Below the pieces are notes generated by a model, which was not told where the DNA came from, ran no database searches, and saw only the letters and a program-made list of their open reading frames with translations. A stretch of 64,000 nt of DNA, from positions 135,927,085-135,991,084 of the forward strand of contig OW121741.1 in NCBI GenBank assembly GCA_933228675.1, read 5' to 3'. The DNA is from Stomorhina lunata (Eukaryota; Arthropoda; Insecta; Diptera; Rhiniidae). Shown here one piece after another: positions 1 through 11,800 of the stretch (position 1 is the first letter of the stretch; each line of letters begins with the position of its first letter). Made by a program: the position numbers and the translations under genes.

Positions 1-1323
1 GGAGGAAGTCGAGGGTTGTCTTTTACGCTTCCTTTCCATTTCGGGTGAGGCATATTTGTACATCGAAAATATTTCAGCCTCTTCAAGTTTGCATCTTTCT
101 TCGGAGAGTTTTTCTTTGATTTCTATTTCAGCCATATTTTTAAATTCAATCTTCTTAAAATGTAAGGTTGGTGCAGTAGTCTTTTTTTGTCTTTCATTAC
201 TTTCCTCCGTTTCATCACACTTTTCGGAGCTATTTTGCCAAATACTTCTATGCTTTATTTTAATATCTGACCATTTTTTATCAGGATGCCAATCGTCTAA
301 TTGTTTAAATGTAAATGGATTTAAGTTCCCTAATGCCAATTGAAACGCCGTTTCAAAGTCGTCTAGCAAAGAACCAGCATTGCTGCAATGACTTTCCTCT
401 GTTTCAAATTCCTCTAGCTCGTTCAGTCTCTCCATTCTTCTTTTCAAAGGATTATATACAAACATATGCTTGAAAGTTGCTTCAGCTTTTAAAAAGGCTT
501 CAATATATTCCGAAGTTACCTCTAATTGCTTCATTTTCAAATAATTGGGAATTTTCTTTAAAGCTTTTGTCATATCTTCTTCTTCAGTAGTTAATATAAA
601 TTTGCAAGCTTTCTTCAAGCCAATTCCAGGCAATGAGTCTAAATAGTCACAACCAGATAATATGCACATTCTACGAAACTTGTCAAATGTATATTTTTCC
701 AGTTTACAGCCCATGGCCAAATGTAATTTTGTGTTTTCCACCAGCAAAGCCTGACCCGTCAAGTCTAATTTGAAGAGTATCTTTTGAGCACCAAATAATG
801 TCAAATCTGAATCCTCTGTTACAATATATTCGGCCAGACCTTCCTTATTTAACCAAGCCATTTGGGCATCTGCTTCATATGGTGCTACTATACAGTCAAC
901 ACCACGACTTCGGCATGCTTTTATTAACTCTAAAGCCATTTCGTGTGTCACATCAACTGCTCTTCTCATATGAGATCTAGCTTTTTCAATCTCATTCCTC
1001 CTTAAATATTCTTTGGCCAACTTTTTGCTTTCGTTTCTGGCTTCTCGTCTTCTACGTTCCGTTTCAGCTTTTGCTGGCAAATGTCTACCATCAAATACCA
1101 TGATAACCTTAATCTTGTGCTTCATTAGCATGTCTACATATTTAAGACAATATTGTATATGAATATCCGTAGTCTCTCCTCTAATCAACTTATCGGCACA
1201 CGCAAAAACACCTTTATGCAACCAACAATAGCTGTCCACAGCCACCGATGATCCCTCCAGCTTTTTAATATTGATATTGGACGAGGCTTTTTCCAAAAAT
1301 GGTATTAAACCCGTAATACCCAT
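1..1323 (-). CDS. tos: Exonuclease 1 (tosca) 5' part, runs off left edge
   Basis: An uninterrupted minus-strand frame runs from an ATG at 1323 to base 1, giving 441 codons with no stop. It is therefore the N-terminal part of a longer gene. The product begins MGITGLIPFLEKA, the XPG/Rad2-family N-terminal block in which the amino terminus helps form the active site. An XPG-I region follows, with APYEADAQMAWL and VTEDSDL carrying metal-binding acidic residues, then the helix-hairpin-helix segment CDYLDSLPGIGLKKA. The first residues and the lack of a long spacer between N and I blocks point to Exo1 rather than XPG or FEN1. Exo1 is a nuclear 5'-3' exonuclease and flap nuclease used in mismatch repair, end resection and meiosis. 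After about residue 320 the sequence becomes charged and poorly conserved, as expected. The missing C-terminus lies left of the window. The next gene starts divergently within about 0.5 kb. Confidence 0.93.
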   Translation of the reverse strand, partial: MGITGLIPFLEKASSNINIKKLEGSSVAVDSYCWLHKGVFACADKLIRGETTDIHIQYCLKYVDMLMKHKIKVIMVFDGRHLPAKAETERRRREARNESKKLAKEYLRRNEIEKARSHMRRAVDVTHEMALELIKACRSRGVDCIVAPYEADAQMAWLNKEGLAEYIVTEDSDLTLFGAQKILFKLDLTGQALLVENTKLHLAMGCKLEKYTFDKFRRMCILSGCDYLDSLPGIGLKKACKFILTTEEEDMTKALKKIPNYLKMKQLEVTSEYIEAFLKAEATFKHMFVYNPLKRRMERLNELEEFETEESHCSNAGSLLDDFETAFQLALGNLNPFTFKQLDDWHPDKKWSDIKIKHRSIWQNSSEKCDETEESNERQKKTTAPTLHFKKIEFKNMAEIEIKEKLSEERCKLEEAEIFSMYKYASPEMERKRKRQPSTSS

Positions 1324-1873
1324 TGTGATTTGTTAAAAAAAATGTTTACTTAGTTCCAAATTATAATTTGACACTTTTTTTATTCTTAAAATACAAAATT
1401 TGCGTCTGTCTTCTACTTCAACTTCTGGTGTTTTGGACAAAAATTTTGTTTTGTTTTCATTTTGTTTACTTTTTATCTTCACTTTTGGCGCGAAATGTGC
1501 TAATAATAAGTGTTGCCACATTAATTTAAGGTTTATCTTCGAATGTTGTGTGGCAGCACTACTATGACAGTGTCATGAACTAGCACAAATTTTCAAACAA
1601 AAAAAATTAAAACTAATTAAACAACAAAAAAAATGTCAAACAAAATAAAGAGTCTCTATTATTGTATTGATGAAGTTTTTCTTTCGAAAGAAATGAACAA
1701 AAACTATTTATTTCTAATACATTTAGATATCGGTTATTAAAGTAAACCTTACTATTGTGTTGACAAAAATACATATTCTTTATACTTAAAAGGGTATATC
1801 TGATCACATTAAATATATATTATCTTTAAAGTCTAAACAAATTAATATGCTATTCATTGTTTTTTTTTTTCAG
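1324..1873. promoter_or_regulatory. Divergent spacer between tos and HYKK-like gene; possible lost 5' exon
   Basis: About 550 bp separate the tos start from the first supported exon of the kinase gene, so both promoters must be here. A plus-strand ATG at 1633 opens a frame with an in-frame stop at 1738-1740. Just after it, 1741-1793 could encode a degenerate piece of the kinase N-terminus. That piece ends at a GG|GTATAT donor at 1793/1794, which would leave an 80-bp intron and the right phase to join the exon at 1874. The stop means this exon is either mis-modelled by me or damaged. No TATA box or initiator is convincing. Confidence 0.3.
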
Positions 1874-3352
1874 AAATATTAAAAATCCCTTAATTGTCAC
1901 TCATTGGCCTCATGGTTATGTTTTGAAAATATCAAATTCTTTGGATTCCAAAAAACCTCAATTTTTTGACGCTCAAAATCAATTGATGTTATATTTATGT
2001 AAGTGTTAGATCACTGCTCCTCAAACTTTTGGATCAAATTAGTTTGGCATCAGATATTTGATATTGGCCATAGTTTTCGAGACATATTGTTTGTAAGATG
2101 GAAAACGTTAAGTGAACAAGAAAAAACATAATCTAAGAACAATTTTATCTTTTATTAAAGATTAAATCACATGATAAATCAATTCGTATATTCTTTTTTT
2201 ATATAACAAGTTTTTTTAAACGAAATTTATTCTCTAATTTTGGTTTTTCTTTTTACCTAAATAAGACTAACATTTTTTTTTAACATAAATGGTAAAAAAT
2301 ATATCTGGAAAACTAGGGCCAACATGAAATGTAAAAATATAATTTTTTGATGCAGCAGACCAAACAGACCTAAATTATCTAATTATTGTTATATTTAAAG
2401 CCATTTTGTCCCGCTGTGGAAATTATCTTCTATTAAATACATTTATTAAATACTTTAGCTAAACAACATATCCAGTGTCCTCGACCCATAGCCAATGTTA
2501 ATGGAAAATACTACTCTTTGGAATCTATCTCTGGTGCAGATCATGTTGTAAGACTATTAGAGTTTGTACCTGGAAAAATGTTCCATGAAGTAGCTATTAC
2601 AAACTATTTACTATATCAAAGTGGCGAATATTTGGCAAATACTGTAAAAGCTTTAAAGGTATAATTAGATTACACTTTTGAGATGATTTAATTATACATA
2701 TATTTCAATTGTCAAATTTTTTTCTTAGAATTTCCAACATGAAGCATATGATAATCATAAAACAACTTGGCAGTTACAATCAGTACCGAAACTAAAAGAT
2801 TTTGTATACGTTCTAAAAGATCATTCCCGCAAACAGATGATAGAAGAAATTATAAATGCATTTGAGGAGAAAGTTTTGAGCCAATTGAATACCTTTGATA
2901 TGCAAATTATACATGGGGATTATAATGAGCAAAATCTGATTGTTGAATCAGTTGATGAAGAAGGTTCTAGTTATAAAGTAAAGGGTATTATAGATTTTGG
3001 TGATACGAATAAATCGCCGATACTATTTGAGGTTGGCATTGCTCTGACCTATATGTTATTGCAAGCAAAAAATTTAGAGAGCGGCGGCATTTTCTTAGCT
3101 GGTTTTGAATCGGTCTATCCTCTGTCCAACGAAACAAAACAATATTTAAAATATTGTGTAGCTGCACGTTTAGCCCAAAGTCTGGTAATGGGTTCGTATA
3201 CACATTCCCTTGATCCATCCAATGAATATGTTTTGGTAACCCAGGAACAGGGTTGGAAACTTATTGAACAATTGTGGAGATATCAGTTAGAATATATTGA
3301 TGAGTTATGGAAAACTACAGCTGATAAATACCTAACACAAAGTGTTAAATAA
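1874..3352 (+). CDS. Hydroxylysine kinase-like APH-family phosphotransferase, 5' end unresolved
   Basis: Three exons fit in phase: 1874-1998, 2459-2658 and 2729-3352, with consensus GT..AG borders and a stop at 3350-3352. They encode about 315 residues. The first exon reads HGYVLKISNS, the kinase-like lysine strand. The second holds CPRPIANVNG and VVRLLEFVPG. The third has the catalytic loop IIHGDYNEQN and the metal-binding IIDFGD. These are aminoglycoside-phosphotransferase-fold signatures in the arrangement of HYKK/AGPHD1. In animals that enzyme phosphorylates 5-hydroxy-L-lysine with GTP in lysine breakdown. The substrate here is inferred from family only. The extreme N-terminus of the family is missing; see the spacer entry. 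The three exons themselves have no lesions, which argues against a simple pseudogene. The gene is divergent from tos, and its 3' end faces msl-1. Confidence 0.8.
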
Positions 3353-4590
3353 TTTTTAATTTAAATTAACGTTATATCATTCATATTGTTATTATTTGTT
3401 GTCCCATTTAAAATGTGTGTTATGTTTTTAATTAAAAATTTTTAATTTTTATATAGTCTACATACATATGTTAAGCATTGTGCAAACAATTTTTAAAAAA
3501 TAACATTTGAATTATGGCCTTTTCCTTCACAATGTCAATTATAAATATGTGTTAACAATTGTATAAATAAAGTATTACGTCCTAAAATTGTATGTAAATA
3601 ATAATTAAAATGCTTTTAAATAAACATCTTAAATAAAAAAGTACATCTATTTTTTGTATTATTTGAGAAGACTTAATTAAAGTTTTCTTGTTTTTTTAAT
3701 TTTATATGGATAGGTAAAAGTTTTAAAGATGTTACTAATTTGCACCTACTCTTGCAGACTTCAACATTGTGATCCTTTCAAAAAGAGAAATAGGAAAGCT
3801 ATCTTTCATTTCTTTACTAGCTTAGATGTGATGCTATGTTCTAAAGCCTTAAGTGCTGACTGATTGTGGACATAGAGTCACTTTACTATCCCTTTTTATT
3901 GTACAATAGATATTCGTAAAAAAAGTTGATAAATTTATAAATAGCTGTGTTCCAGAACTACCAATACTGTACAATATTGTACAAGTTTTAATCAGAAACT
4001 ATAGGAAAGTGTTCCTGTACTGAAAAAAAAAGACTTAATTGTAATTTCTGGTTAAAAATTGTACAATATTGTACAGTATTGGTAGTTCTGGAACACAGCT
4101 AATACTGAATAATATGTCAAAACAATCCGGATAAAAATGAATATAAATTATATATTATTATTATTCTGATTAATTTAAAATATCATTTATTTTAAATTTA
4201 GCTACAATGACATTACTTGTGATTTCTTACGATTAAAACGATTTTAAAAATCTAGATATATTTACAAAAGTGCAATATTGTTCAATTTTTTCCTTTATAA
4301 CTTAAAATTAACCTTGAAAATGCAAATTAATTAGTTTATATAACATCCCAACGTTTAATTAAAATTTATCACAAATTTCTTAGGTTAAAAATTTACAAAA
4401 TTCTTTGCATTTTTATTTTTGTTTTAAAGAATCTTGCTAAATTTATGTCTAAATTAAAGTTATTTAAATCTATTTTAAGTATAATAAAAGCTATTATTTA
4501 AATTCAACTTTAATTATATATTATGTACTTTATTTTATACTTTATTACTCAAAGTAAATTTTTGGGATTTGTTTTAAATATTTTAACTAT
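3353..4590. other. Convergent spacer between HYKK-like gene and msl-1
   Basis: This spacer is 1.2 kb between two genes whose 3' ends face each other, so it contains both 3' UTRs. AATAAA-type signals lie at about 3567 (plus). Apart from the fold-back element at 3943-4100 it is low-complexity A/T sequence with no coding signal. Confidence 0.6.
3943..4100. mobile_element. 158-bp fold-back MITE with 42-bp perfect terminal inverted repeats
   Basis: Bases 3943-3984 are the exact reverse complement of 4059-4100; both outer ends read AGCTGTGTTCCAGAACTACC inward. The complementarity continues imperfectly for another 15-18 bp, leaving a loop of about 35 bp. AAT stands immediately on both sides and may be a short target duplication. 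There is no coding capacity. The structure fits a non-autonomous DNA element; the superfamily cannot be told. Confidence 0.75.
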
Positions 4591-6946
4591 TTACGTAATA
4601 ACATTTGAATTGTTGCTACTATTGGCAACTGCATGCGTTGTAGTTATTGTTGTTAGAGACATTGATACAGACGTTGCCAAATTGTTAGTTTCTAACGTAG
4701 GTTTAATTGCATTTAAAAACGTTTGGACAGAGGTTGTGGTAGCTGTAGCAGCCGTTGCGCTAACAGTTGATGAAGGATTATTTGTATTATTTGCCAATCT
4801 GGATGCTGTATTGCGCTGGCGAGGGTTGTGATGCGCCGTGCCAAATGAGGAGCTTTGTTGTCTACGACGTTTTTTGAGGAAAGTAAAAGATGAATTCAAC
4901 ATTTGCTGTTGCATTTGATTTGATACTGGTACTGTTAAAGTTGTATCGTTGGTGTTTATTGTGGATACTGTAGGTGTTTTGTTATTCTCGCTTAAATATT
5001 GCAACTGTTCTTTATCCAACCAAGGCAATTGAAAACCTTTGCGTCGTTCTCCTTTAGCTCCAATACTAACGGCTCCTGTTAGTATGGGTATCATTTCTCC
5101 AAAAGCCTGTACTGGTAAATCTTGTACGAAACAAATTGTTTGTAGATTTTCAGTTGTAGGGTAAAATGTTTGTAAACTTGGTGTTTCTTGCGTTGGTTGT
5201 ATTTCATCTTTACAGTGACGTCTCTTCAAACGCTCTATACGTCTTTGCTCCCGTATTTGCTGTACATCCCATTTTTTACGACGTTTCTCATCAACTTCTA
5301 GTTTAGCATGTCTCTTGAGAAATATTTCATCGGAAAGGTCTTCAGTGCCTTCAATGCAATAAGAAGGTGTTAAATCATGCTCCGTCCATTTGGGAATTTC
5401 TAATTTCGGATTATCGGCTTGTAAAAGCTTAGCTTCGGCCTTAAAGAATTCATAGTCATAATCACAACTAAATGCTTCATCTTCCCACTCTCGAGTGCTA
5501 TACAACTGGGGTGTAGAAATATAAGTACATCTACGAATTTTGTGGCGATGCTGTGCATGTTGCGAAGAGCTATCGTTTGACCGTTTCTTATCAGCAACAT
5601 TTTGTGATGGTTTTAAAGGTGAAGATGTAGTAGAGGTCGATCTCTGTAACAAAAATATAATTGGAATCTTTTATAATTAAGTTTTCTTTAATTATAAAAT
5701 TTTGTCTTACCCTTTCATTTTCACCCGTTGAATCACAGCTAACCGACTCATCAGTATTATAATCAGGAGCATGCCATCGCATTATGGTCATTTGCTTACC
5801 ACGACTTGGTGTAGGTGGTTGTTTGCTTAAATGAAGTGCAGATGAGGACGTTGAAGTTGTTACGGCCTTAAAAGAGGTTTGCCCATCATTTGTGGTAGTC
5901 GATGCAGGCGAAACACTAGGCTTAGCACCTCTTGGTATGACAAGAGATTGTTTTGCTGCTTGGCGTAGTCTTAAGCGTTTACTTTGTACTGCCAGTACTT
6001 CATTGCTGTCTTCAGTAGTATTACCTGTATCATAAAAGTCATCTGTGATGTTAGTGTGGGCATTTGACTTCAGATTCCGGACTGAGTCCTGAGAATGCTC
6101 CATATCCTCAATCTCAGCTACCTCATCAACCGTTCCTACTTCATCCACCTCATGTTCTTGATTTTCTTCTTGGTGGCTTTCGTCAGCCTCCTCATCTTCA
6201 TCTTCTATGGCATCGTCATCATCATTATCGGCCTCAATTTCATCTTCTTCACCTTCTTCTTGTTCCTCATCTTCCTCTGCTTCCCCATCACCATAGTCTT
6301 CATTTTCCGTATCAGATGTTTGGCTTAATGGACTATGGTTGCGTTTTCCTCTTCCAGATGCCATACTAACTCTTTGTAGTACTATTTTACTTATTAATTT
6401 ACCGTTGCATTCGCCAATAATGTTTGACTTGCCTGAGCCGGTTGTTGATATAATTTTGGCGCAATTTTTTGACATAGGCCCCAGTGTAGTCATAGCCAAC
6501 GTTTGATTGGCTTTGCATTGTATTTTGGCCAGTGGAGGTGGCGGCAGAGTAGATATTTCACCGGAACGTTTTATTTGCTGTTGCAGTTGCTTCTGCAATT
6601 CCTTTACTTGATTTTCCAAGGTAGCATTGCGTGTCCGTAACGACTCTGCTTCCTCAATGCGCGCTATTAAATGTTTTTCTTTTGCCATAAGTTGGTCACT
6701 TTGTTCCTGTATTAAGTCTAAGTGTAATATTAGCATAGATTTTAGTTGTTTGTTTTCTTTAAGCAATGCCAAAACATCAGCATTAGGTGAAGCAGCTGGA
6801 CCGCCACCACCAACACTTCCAGGCGTTCCCATGATGTTATAAGCATTTTTTGTTTGATTTGTGTGGCAATAGACATGATCCATGTATTTGCTGTTTGTTG
6901 TATTGTTATTTGCGTTATTTGGAGTTTTATTACATTTATTTTCCAT
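4591..6946 (-). CDS. msl-1: Male-specific lethal 1 (MSL1), dosage-compensation scaffold
   Basis: Two exons, 6946-5711 and 5643-4591, join in phase 0 across a 67-bp intron (GTAAGA..TTACAG) and give 762 residues. Residues about 56-128 are a leucine-rich coiled coil (ADVLALLKENKQLKSMLILH), the region by which MSL1 dimerises and binds MSL2. About 210-285 is extremely Asp/Glu-rich. About 445-550 matches the PEHE domain (TREWEDEAFSCDYDYEFFKA, then DLSDEIFLKRHAKLEVDEKR), which docks the acetyltransferase MOF and MSL3. The C-terminus is Ser/Thr/Asn-rich. In Drosophila the protein scaffolds the MSL complex on the male X chromosome; related NSL-type PEHE proteins lack this N-terminal coiled coil. The length is shorter than the roughly 1,040 residues I recall for D. 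melanogaster, mainly in low-complexity linkers. Confidence 0.9.
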
Positions 6947-8822
6947 TTTGATTACTTTTTATTGCTTTTTTCGCAAAAAATTCATTTAAATATTTCAACT
7001 TTTGTTGTTATTCTTCAAATTTATCCACTGTTCTCTTTTGTATCTTAATTTTTCCATCAATTTACTTATTCACCTTTTGATTGCCGTTTCTCATAAATGC
7101 GCATTTTTCACCATTCATATGCTTTTGCAAATGGAAAATTTCGCTTGTGTAAAATGTGAGAAAACTATGAGATGATTTCTTTTAATAACTTTATTTGTTA
7201 TTGCTTCTTTCTTATTTTTTTAATACAATTGAATAATATTTTTGTTTTATTTCATGCAAATTTAATGAAATATTCCACTGAAAAATTGGCACAACACAAA
7301 CTTCTTTATTTCACCACAGCATTTATTAGTTGTAAATATAAGTTCTTTTTCATTGTTGAGATTATTAGTAGTTTTTTATTTTTGTTCTTCATTAATTCAT
7401 TAGACAGAGTTGTAAATTTAAGTAGCATTTCAATTTCTTGCTAAATTCTTCAAGCATTCGAGCTTTCACTGGACATATTAGGATTTAAGAAATAGAAAAC
7501 TATATTTCGACATTAATTATCATAGAATTATTTTTTATATTAAAAATTATCGGGAAAGTTTAGATATTAACATATTTTTATAGAAAAATGTTCGATATTA
7601 AAATTGTTAATAAAAAAATTTTCCTTATTAAAATTTTCAACAAAAGATATTCTAAATTTTTTGTCATAAAAAATTTTCGATACTGAATTTTTTGATGGGA
7701 AAAAATTGTTGATATTAAAATTTTTAACATAAAATGTCAATAGTAAAATTTTACATATTAAAAAATTTCATAATAAAATTATCAATACAATTTTTTATTG
7801 AATATTATTCGGTATTAAAATTTTTCACAGAAAATTAGAAAATATTTCGATATAAAAGCTTTATATAAAAAAACAATTGTATAGAAAATTTTGAAAAAAA
7901 ATTGTATATACATTTTTTTACAAAATATTTTGTTTTATATTTTTTTATAATTAATTTTTTTTTCGTTAATGTTTTTTTCAGCAAAAAATTAAAAAAACTA
8001 AAATTAAAATTTTTTTGAATAATTAAAAAAAAATTTGTATTTTTTTGTTGTTTTTACTTATATATTTATTTTTGTACATTGTAAATACATTCTTTCAATT
8101 TAACAATTTGTAGAAAATTTTAATAATTAAGTATACAAATTTTTTGGTATTAATGTTTAGTATAGAAAATTTTTAGAAATATTGCACCAAGATCCCAATT
8201 TATTACAATTATTTGTTATTGTAATAGTTTTTCGATAAAACGTTCAGATTTTACTTCTTAGAATTCGTCGTAGATTGCGTTTTGAAAAAGAAATGGTAGA
8301 GAAAAAAAAATAACCCACTCTATTTTTTAATTTTATTTCAATTTAATTTTTTATTTAATAAATTACGAAAAAGATTTATTACATAGAGTCATTTCGCATC
8401 ATATAAGGACACTTCCATAAGATTTAATAACTTATTTAACATATATAAAAAAGATTTATACATATAAAAAAAAAACAAAATTCATAACATTTACAAATTG
8501 ATTTAAAAATGAGTTTGTAACAATATTCATTTTAAATGTTATGTTTTGTCTATAAAAAATCAGTTTATATAAAAATCTTATAAAAAGGACAATAATAATA
8601 AGTTCCTAAAACTAATGTTTTCAAAAGAAATAAAAATAATGTCGATGATGATGATGAGATGTTGGTGTATAAAAGGGAATGATAGAACGTTTAAATGGAT
8701 TTGAAATCTAAGTACAAATAATACTATATACAAAATAGTTTAAAAACCTTATAAAACTATACATTTTGATTGCAAAGAAAAATTTGACAAACAAAAAATA
8801 TAATTTTTTCTTAAACTTAAGT
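6947..8822. other. Spacer between msl-1 start and SERAC1 end; degenerate A/T minisatellite
   Basis: The first ~500 bp are the msl-1 5' flank. From about 7500 to 8170 the sequence is a decayed array of units of the type AAAATTTTC-GATATTAAAA, spaced roughly 25-35 bp. This resembles the A/T arrays elsewhere in the window but has lost its regular period. About 8330-8822 is probably the SERAC1 3' UTR. No exon is visible on either strand. Confidence 0.55.
8181..8265 (+). repeat. Partial copy of dispersed repeat Z (hairpin half)
   Basis: The stretch around 8197-8235 matches the reverse complement of 41425-41500 and 41890-41955 with few differences: ATTGCA, GATCCNAATTTATTACAA, TTGTAATA, then GTTTTTNGATAAAAC. 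The core is a small hairpin with TTATTACAA/TTGTAATAA arms. Only the left half of the element is present. Confidence 0.55.
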
Positions 8823-11800
8823 TTAAGTAGTTGTAAATTTGAAAATAATTTGCGGAACAAGTGATAAAATATCTCTAGTTTGCTGCAGGAGACTTGGATT
8901 TTGTGATACGGTATTTTTCAAAGAATGTGTTTCAGCTTTTTTAACTGGCAGTTGTTCTTTAACATCAGGATTCAATTTTTCATTGACCGTTTCATCTATG
9001 ACCTGTAACAGGCGCTGATATAAGAATGATTGCCTAAAGATGGGCTTGGATAAACTCAAATGATCGTCTTTTAGAACATAAAAGTCGCCATGATTAATGA
9101 AAGCCGACTCTTCAGTAACAATGCGCAAAGGGAATTTGAATGAGGTTAACATAGTTGGAGAACCTTCAGCAATGCTGACAATTTTTATATTGCGGAAACT
9201 AGTGCGTAGGCAGTGCATGAAGCGTTCATGTAACTCCAGAAGTTTAGGAGCTCCTTCTTCCATTTCTTTTACTTCTATGGAAGGTGATAAAATCATTTGC
9301 ATGTGCTGCTTCCATTTGGCAATAGGTGAACCACGATGTGGCACGCCTAGGAATACTATACCATTTGTGTTCTTGGCAAGTTGTTGAGCTTTGGGATCTT
9401 TTGAATCTTTGGCTTTCATTAATATTAACTTTGTTAATATACCACCCATGGAATGACCTATCCACACCACTGGCCTGTCGTTACCAATATCGGCCATTGA
9501 GATACGTTCCAACAATGAAGTGGCTCTTTCATCTATATGTCCCTGCTTCTTTTCACAAGGACAGTATTTGGTAAAATTAGCTGACCATTCTGTTACGGCC
9601 GAGGTATAATCAATACCGATAATTCTAGTGTTGGGATAATCTTCGGGCAACCATTCCATGGGCCAGCAATTGGTGTATTCTTCTTCATGGTCTTGATTTA
9701 GCCATTCATTGCCGGGGACACTAAATTCGCCTGAACAGTTTTCATTGGCTTGTAAAGGTATGTCGGGATGCACAACTTCCCATTCGGGATCCAATTCAGC
9801 CTCATTTTGTAAAGTTTCAACTAACTCTTTGGTGGCATCATCACTAATTTGCAAGGGCTTACTTGAATGTTTGGTAGTAGCTTTTAAAAGAGAATCTGCA
9901 ATAAAACAATGCCATTAGTATCAGTTACTATTTAAACCAGAATTTTCTAATTTAATTTAAGAATTTTCCAACATAGTTCTCATATATTATTAGAAAAATT
10001 CTAACATATAATTGAAATGACATTATTCTTGGAAATGGTGTATAATAAAATTTACCTTTTTCTGTGATTCCTCCCTCTGTGCCATTGCCATTAGTGTTGC
10101 CATGTTCATGATTTACCAACTGTACAATCTTTCCATTAACATTTGCTTTAGTTTCTTTAGCATTTCCTTTATCATTTCCATTTTTTTGGTCATTCTTTTT
10201 CATTTGAACACGTCTTTGTTCACCCACCAGGAAAACATCATCGGTTTCACTAGTGTAAAATGCATTTTTACCATATAGACCCAGTTCTGTGGGCTTACGA
10301 TCTTTTTGGCGCCATGTAATAAAGACGCCACCCAATAGACCGTGTACAAAGACAATATCAGCCTTAGGCTTACTGCGGGTACGTAGACGTGGATGTAAAG
10401 GATATACATTTGGAGCATATAAAGTATAATTTGGATCATCGTGATCGAGATTCGCCATGGTTTTGGCTGAAATTACTTGCAAACGCAAATCGGGACATTT
10501 TTGCCAATTGGCTAATACACTTATCCAGCCAGTAGCAAAGAAGTGCTCAACACTGTCCTTAACCACAGACATATTTGCTAATACTTTGCAGAGTGTAGAC
10601 AAAGTTTCATTGTCATCCGAGAAAATTTTGCACAACTCCATAAGATGTACCAGTCCGCCGTCTTTTATGATTTGTTCAGCAACTTCGGGTTCTTTGGTGA
10701 CATGATGTAAAAATGAGATAATTTCCTTAAGCATATCCGTTTCTTGTACATTAAAAGAGACGGGATGCTCTTGAGTAAAGAATTCGCAAACATCTTCCTG
10801 TAGTAAACATAATTTAAACAATCAAATAAGACAAGTCTAAATGGTAAGCATTTTAAAAACATACCACAGGATCTTGTTGGGGAAAATATTTAGCAAAGAA
10901 ATGCTTAACACAAGAACGAGGCTTGAGACGTTCTAAAAGTTCATGCAATTCGGATAATACTAATTTTGGATTTTTGATGCAACCCTTCATATGAACCGGT
11001 ATAAACCAACGTGTATCGGCACCCGAACGTGCCAAGGACACCGCAGTTCTAGCATCACATATTTGAGCCAAGTGACGAAAATCCCAGTCCTTTAAATGAT
11101 CTATACGTGCCAATTGTCTAACAGCCTTCAAACGTTCATGTTGAGATCCCGTTTGAGCAATATTTAAAAGACGCCAGGCAACCGAATGTTTAACGGCTTT
11201 CCACCATTTTCCCACAGGATTTACAATAACACTTATCCATTTCTTTTCATCTTCTTGTTGTTGTCTTAATTTACGCATCGATTCCTTATAGATATGATAT
11301 TTGATATAGATATAATCGGTTTGGGGGGATTTGTCATTATTCTCGCTGCTTTTGTCAGCAAACTTGGAAATAACCTTTTGCAAAAGACGCTTATCGTAGA
11401 GAAAGAGGCCACAACTGGAAGGAAAAGGAAACATTTAATGTGTTATAGGTATGTTTTTAATTGTATATTTTATTTTAAAAAGTTCAAAGTTTCGTGAACC
11501 GCCGTGGTATAGCAGGTTAGTCATCCGCCTAGCATACCAGAGGTCCCAAGTTCAATCCCTGGCTAGATCCACTTGAAAAAATAAATAAATTTTCAAAAAA
11601 GCGGCGGTTCACCTCATAACTCAGCTAGCCACTAGTTATTGAGTATTACGCTATGTAAAACTTCGGAGCCGTAGTTAAAACGTAAGTCCCTTCAATGAGT
11701 CTAAAAATAGAATCGGAATTCAATTGGAATGTTGTTGGGGAATTATATATATATGTATGTACTACCTAAGAATCAAAATTTGGATCCTGAAATTTTTTTT

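Noticed and set aside
4523..4831. Plus-strand 102-codon open frame
   Set aside because: Antisense shadow of the msl-1 second exon with hydrophobic low-complexity composition.
11494..11580. Functional tRNA gene
   Set aside because: Acceptor stem and T-arm do not pair properly, and four diverged copies share a non-tRNA body; it is a SINE head.
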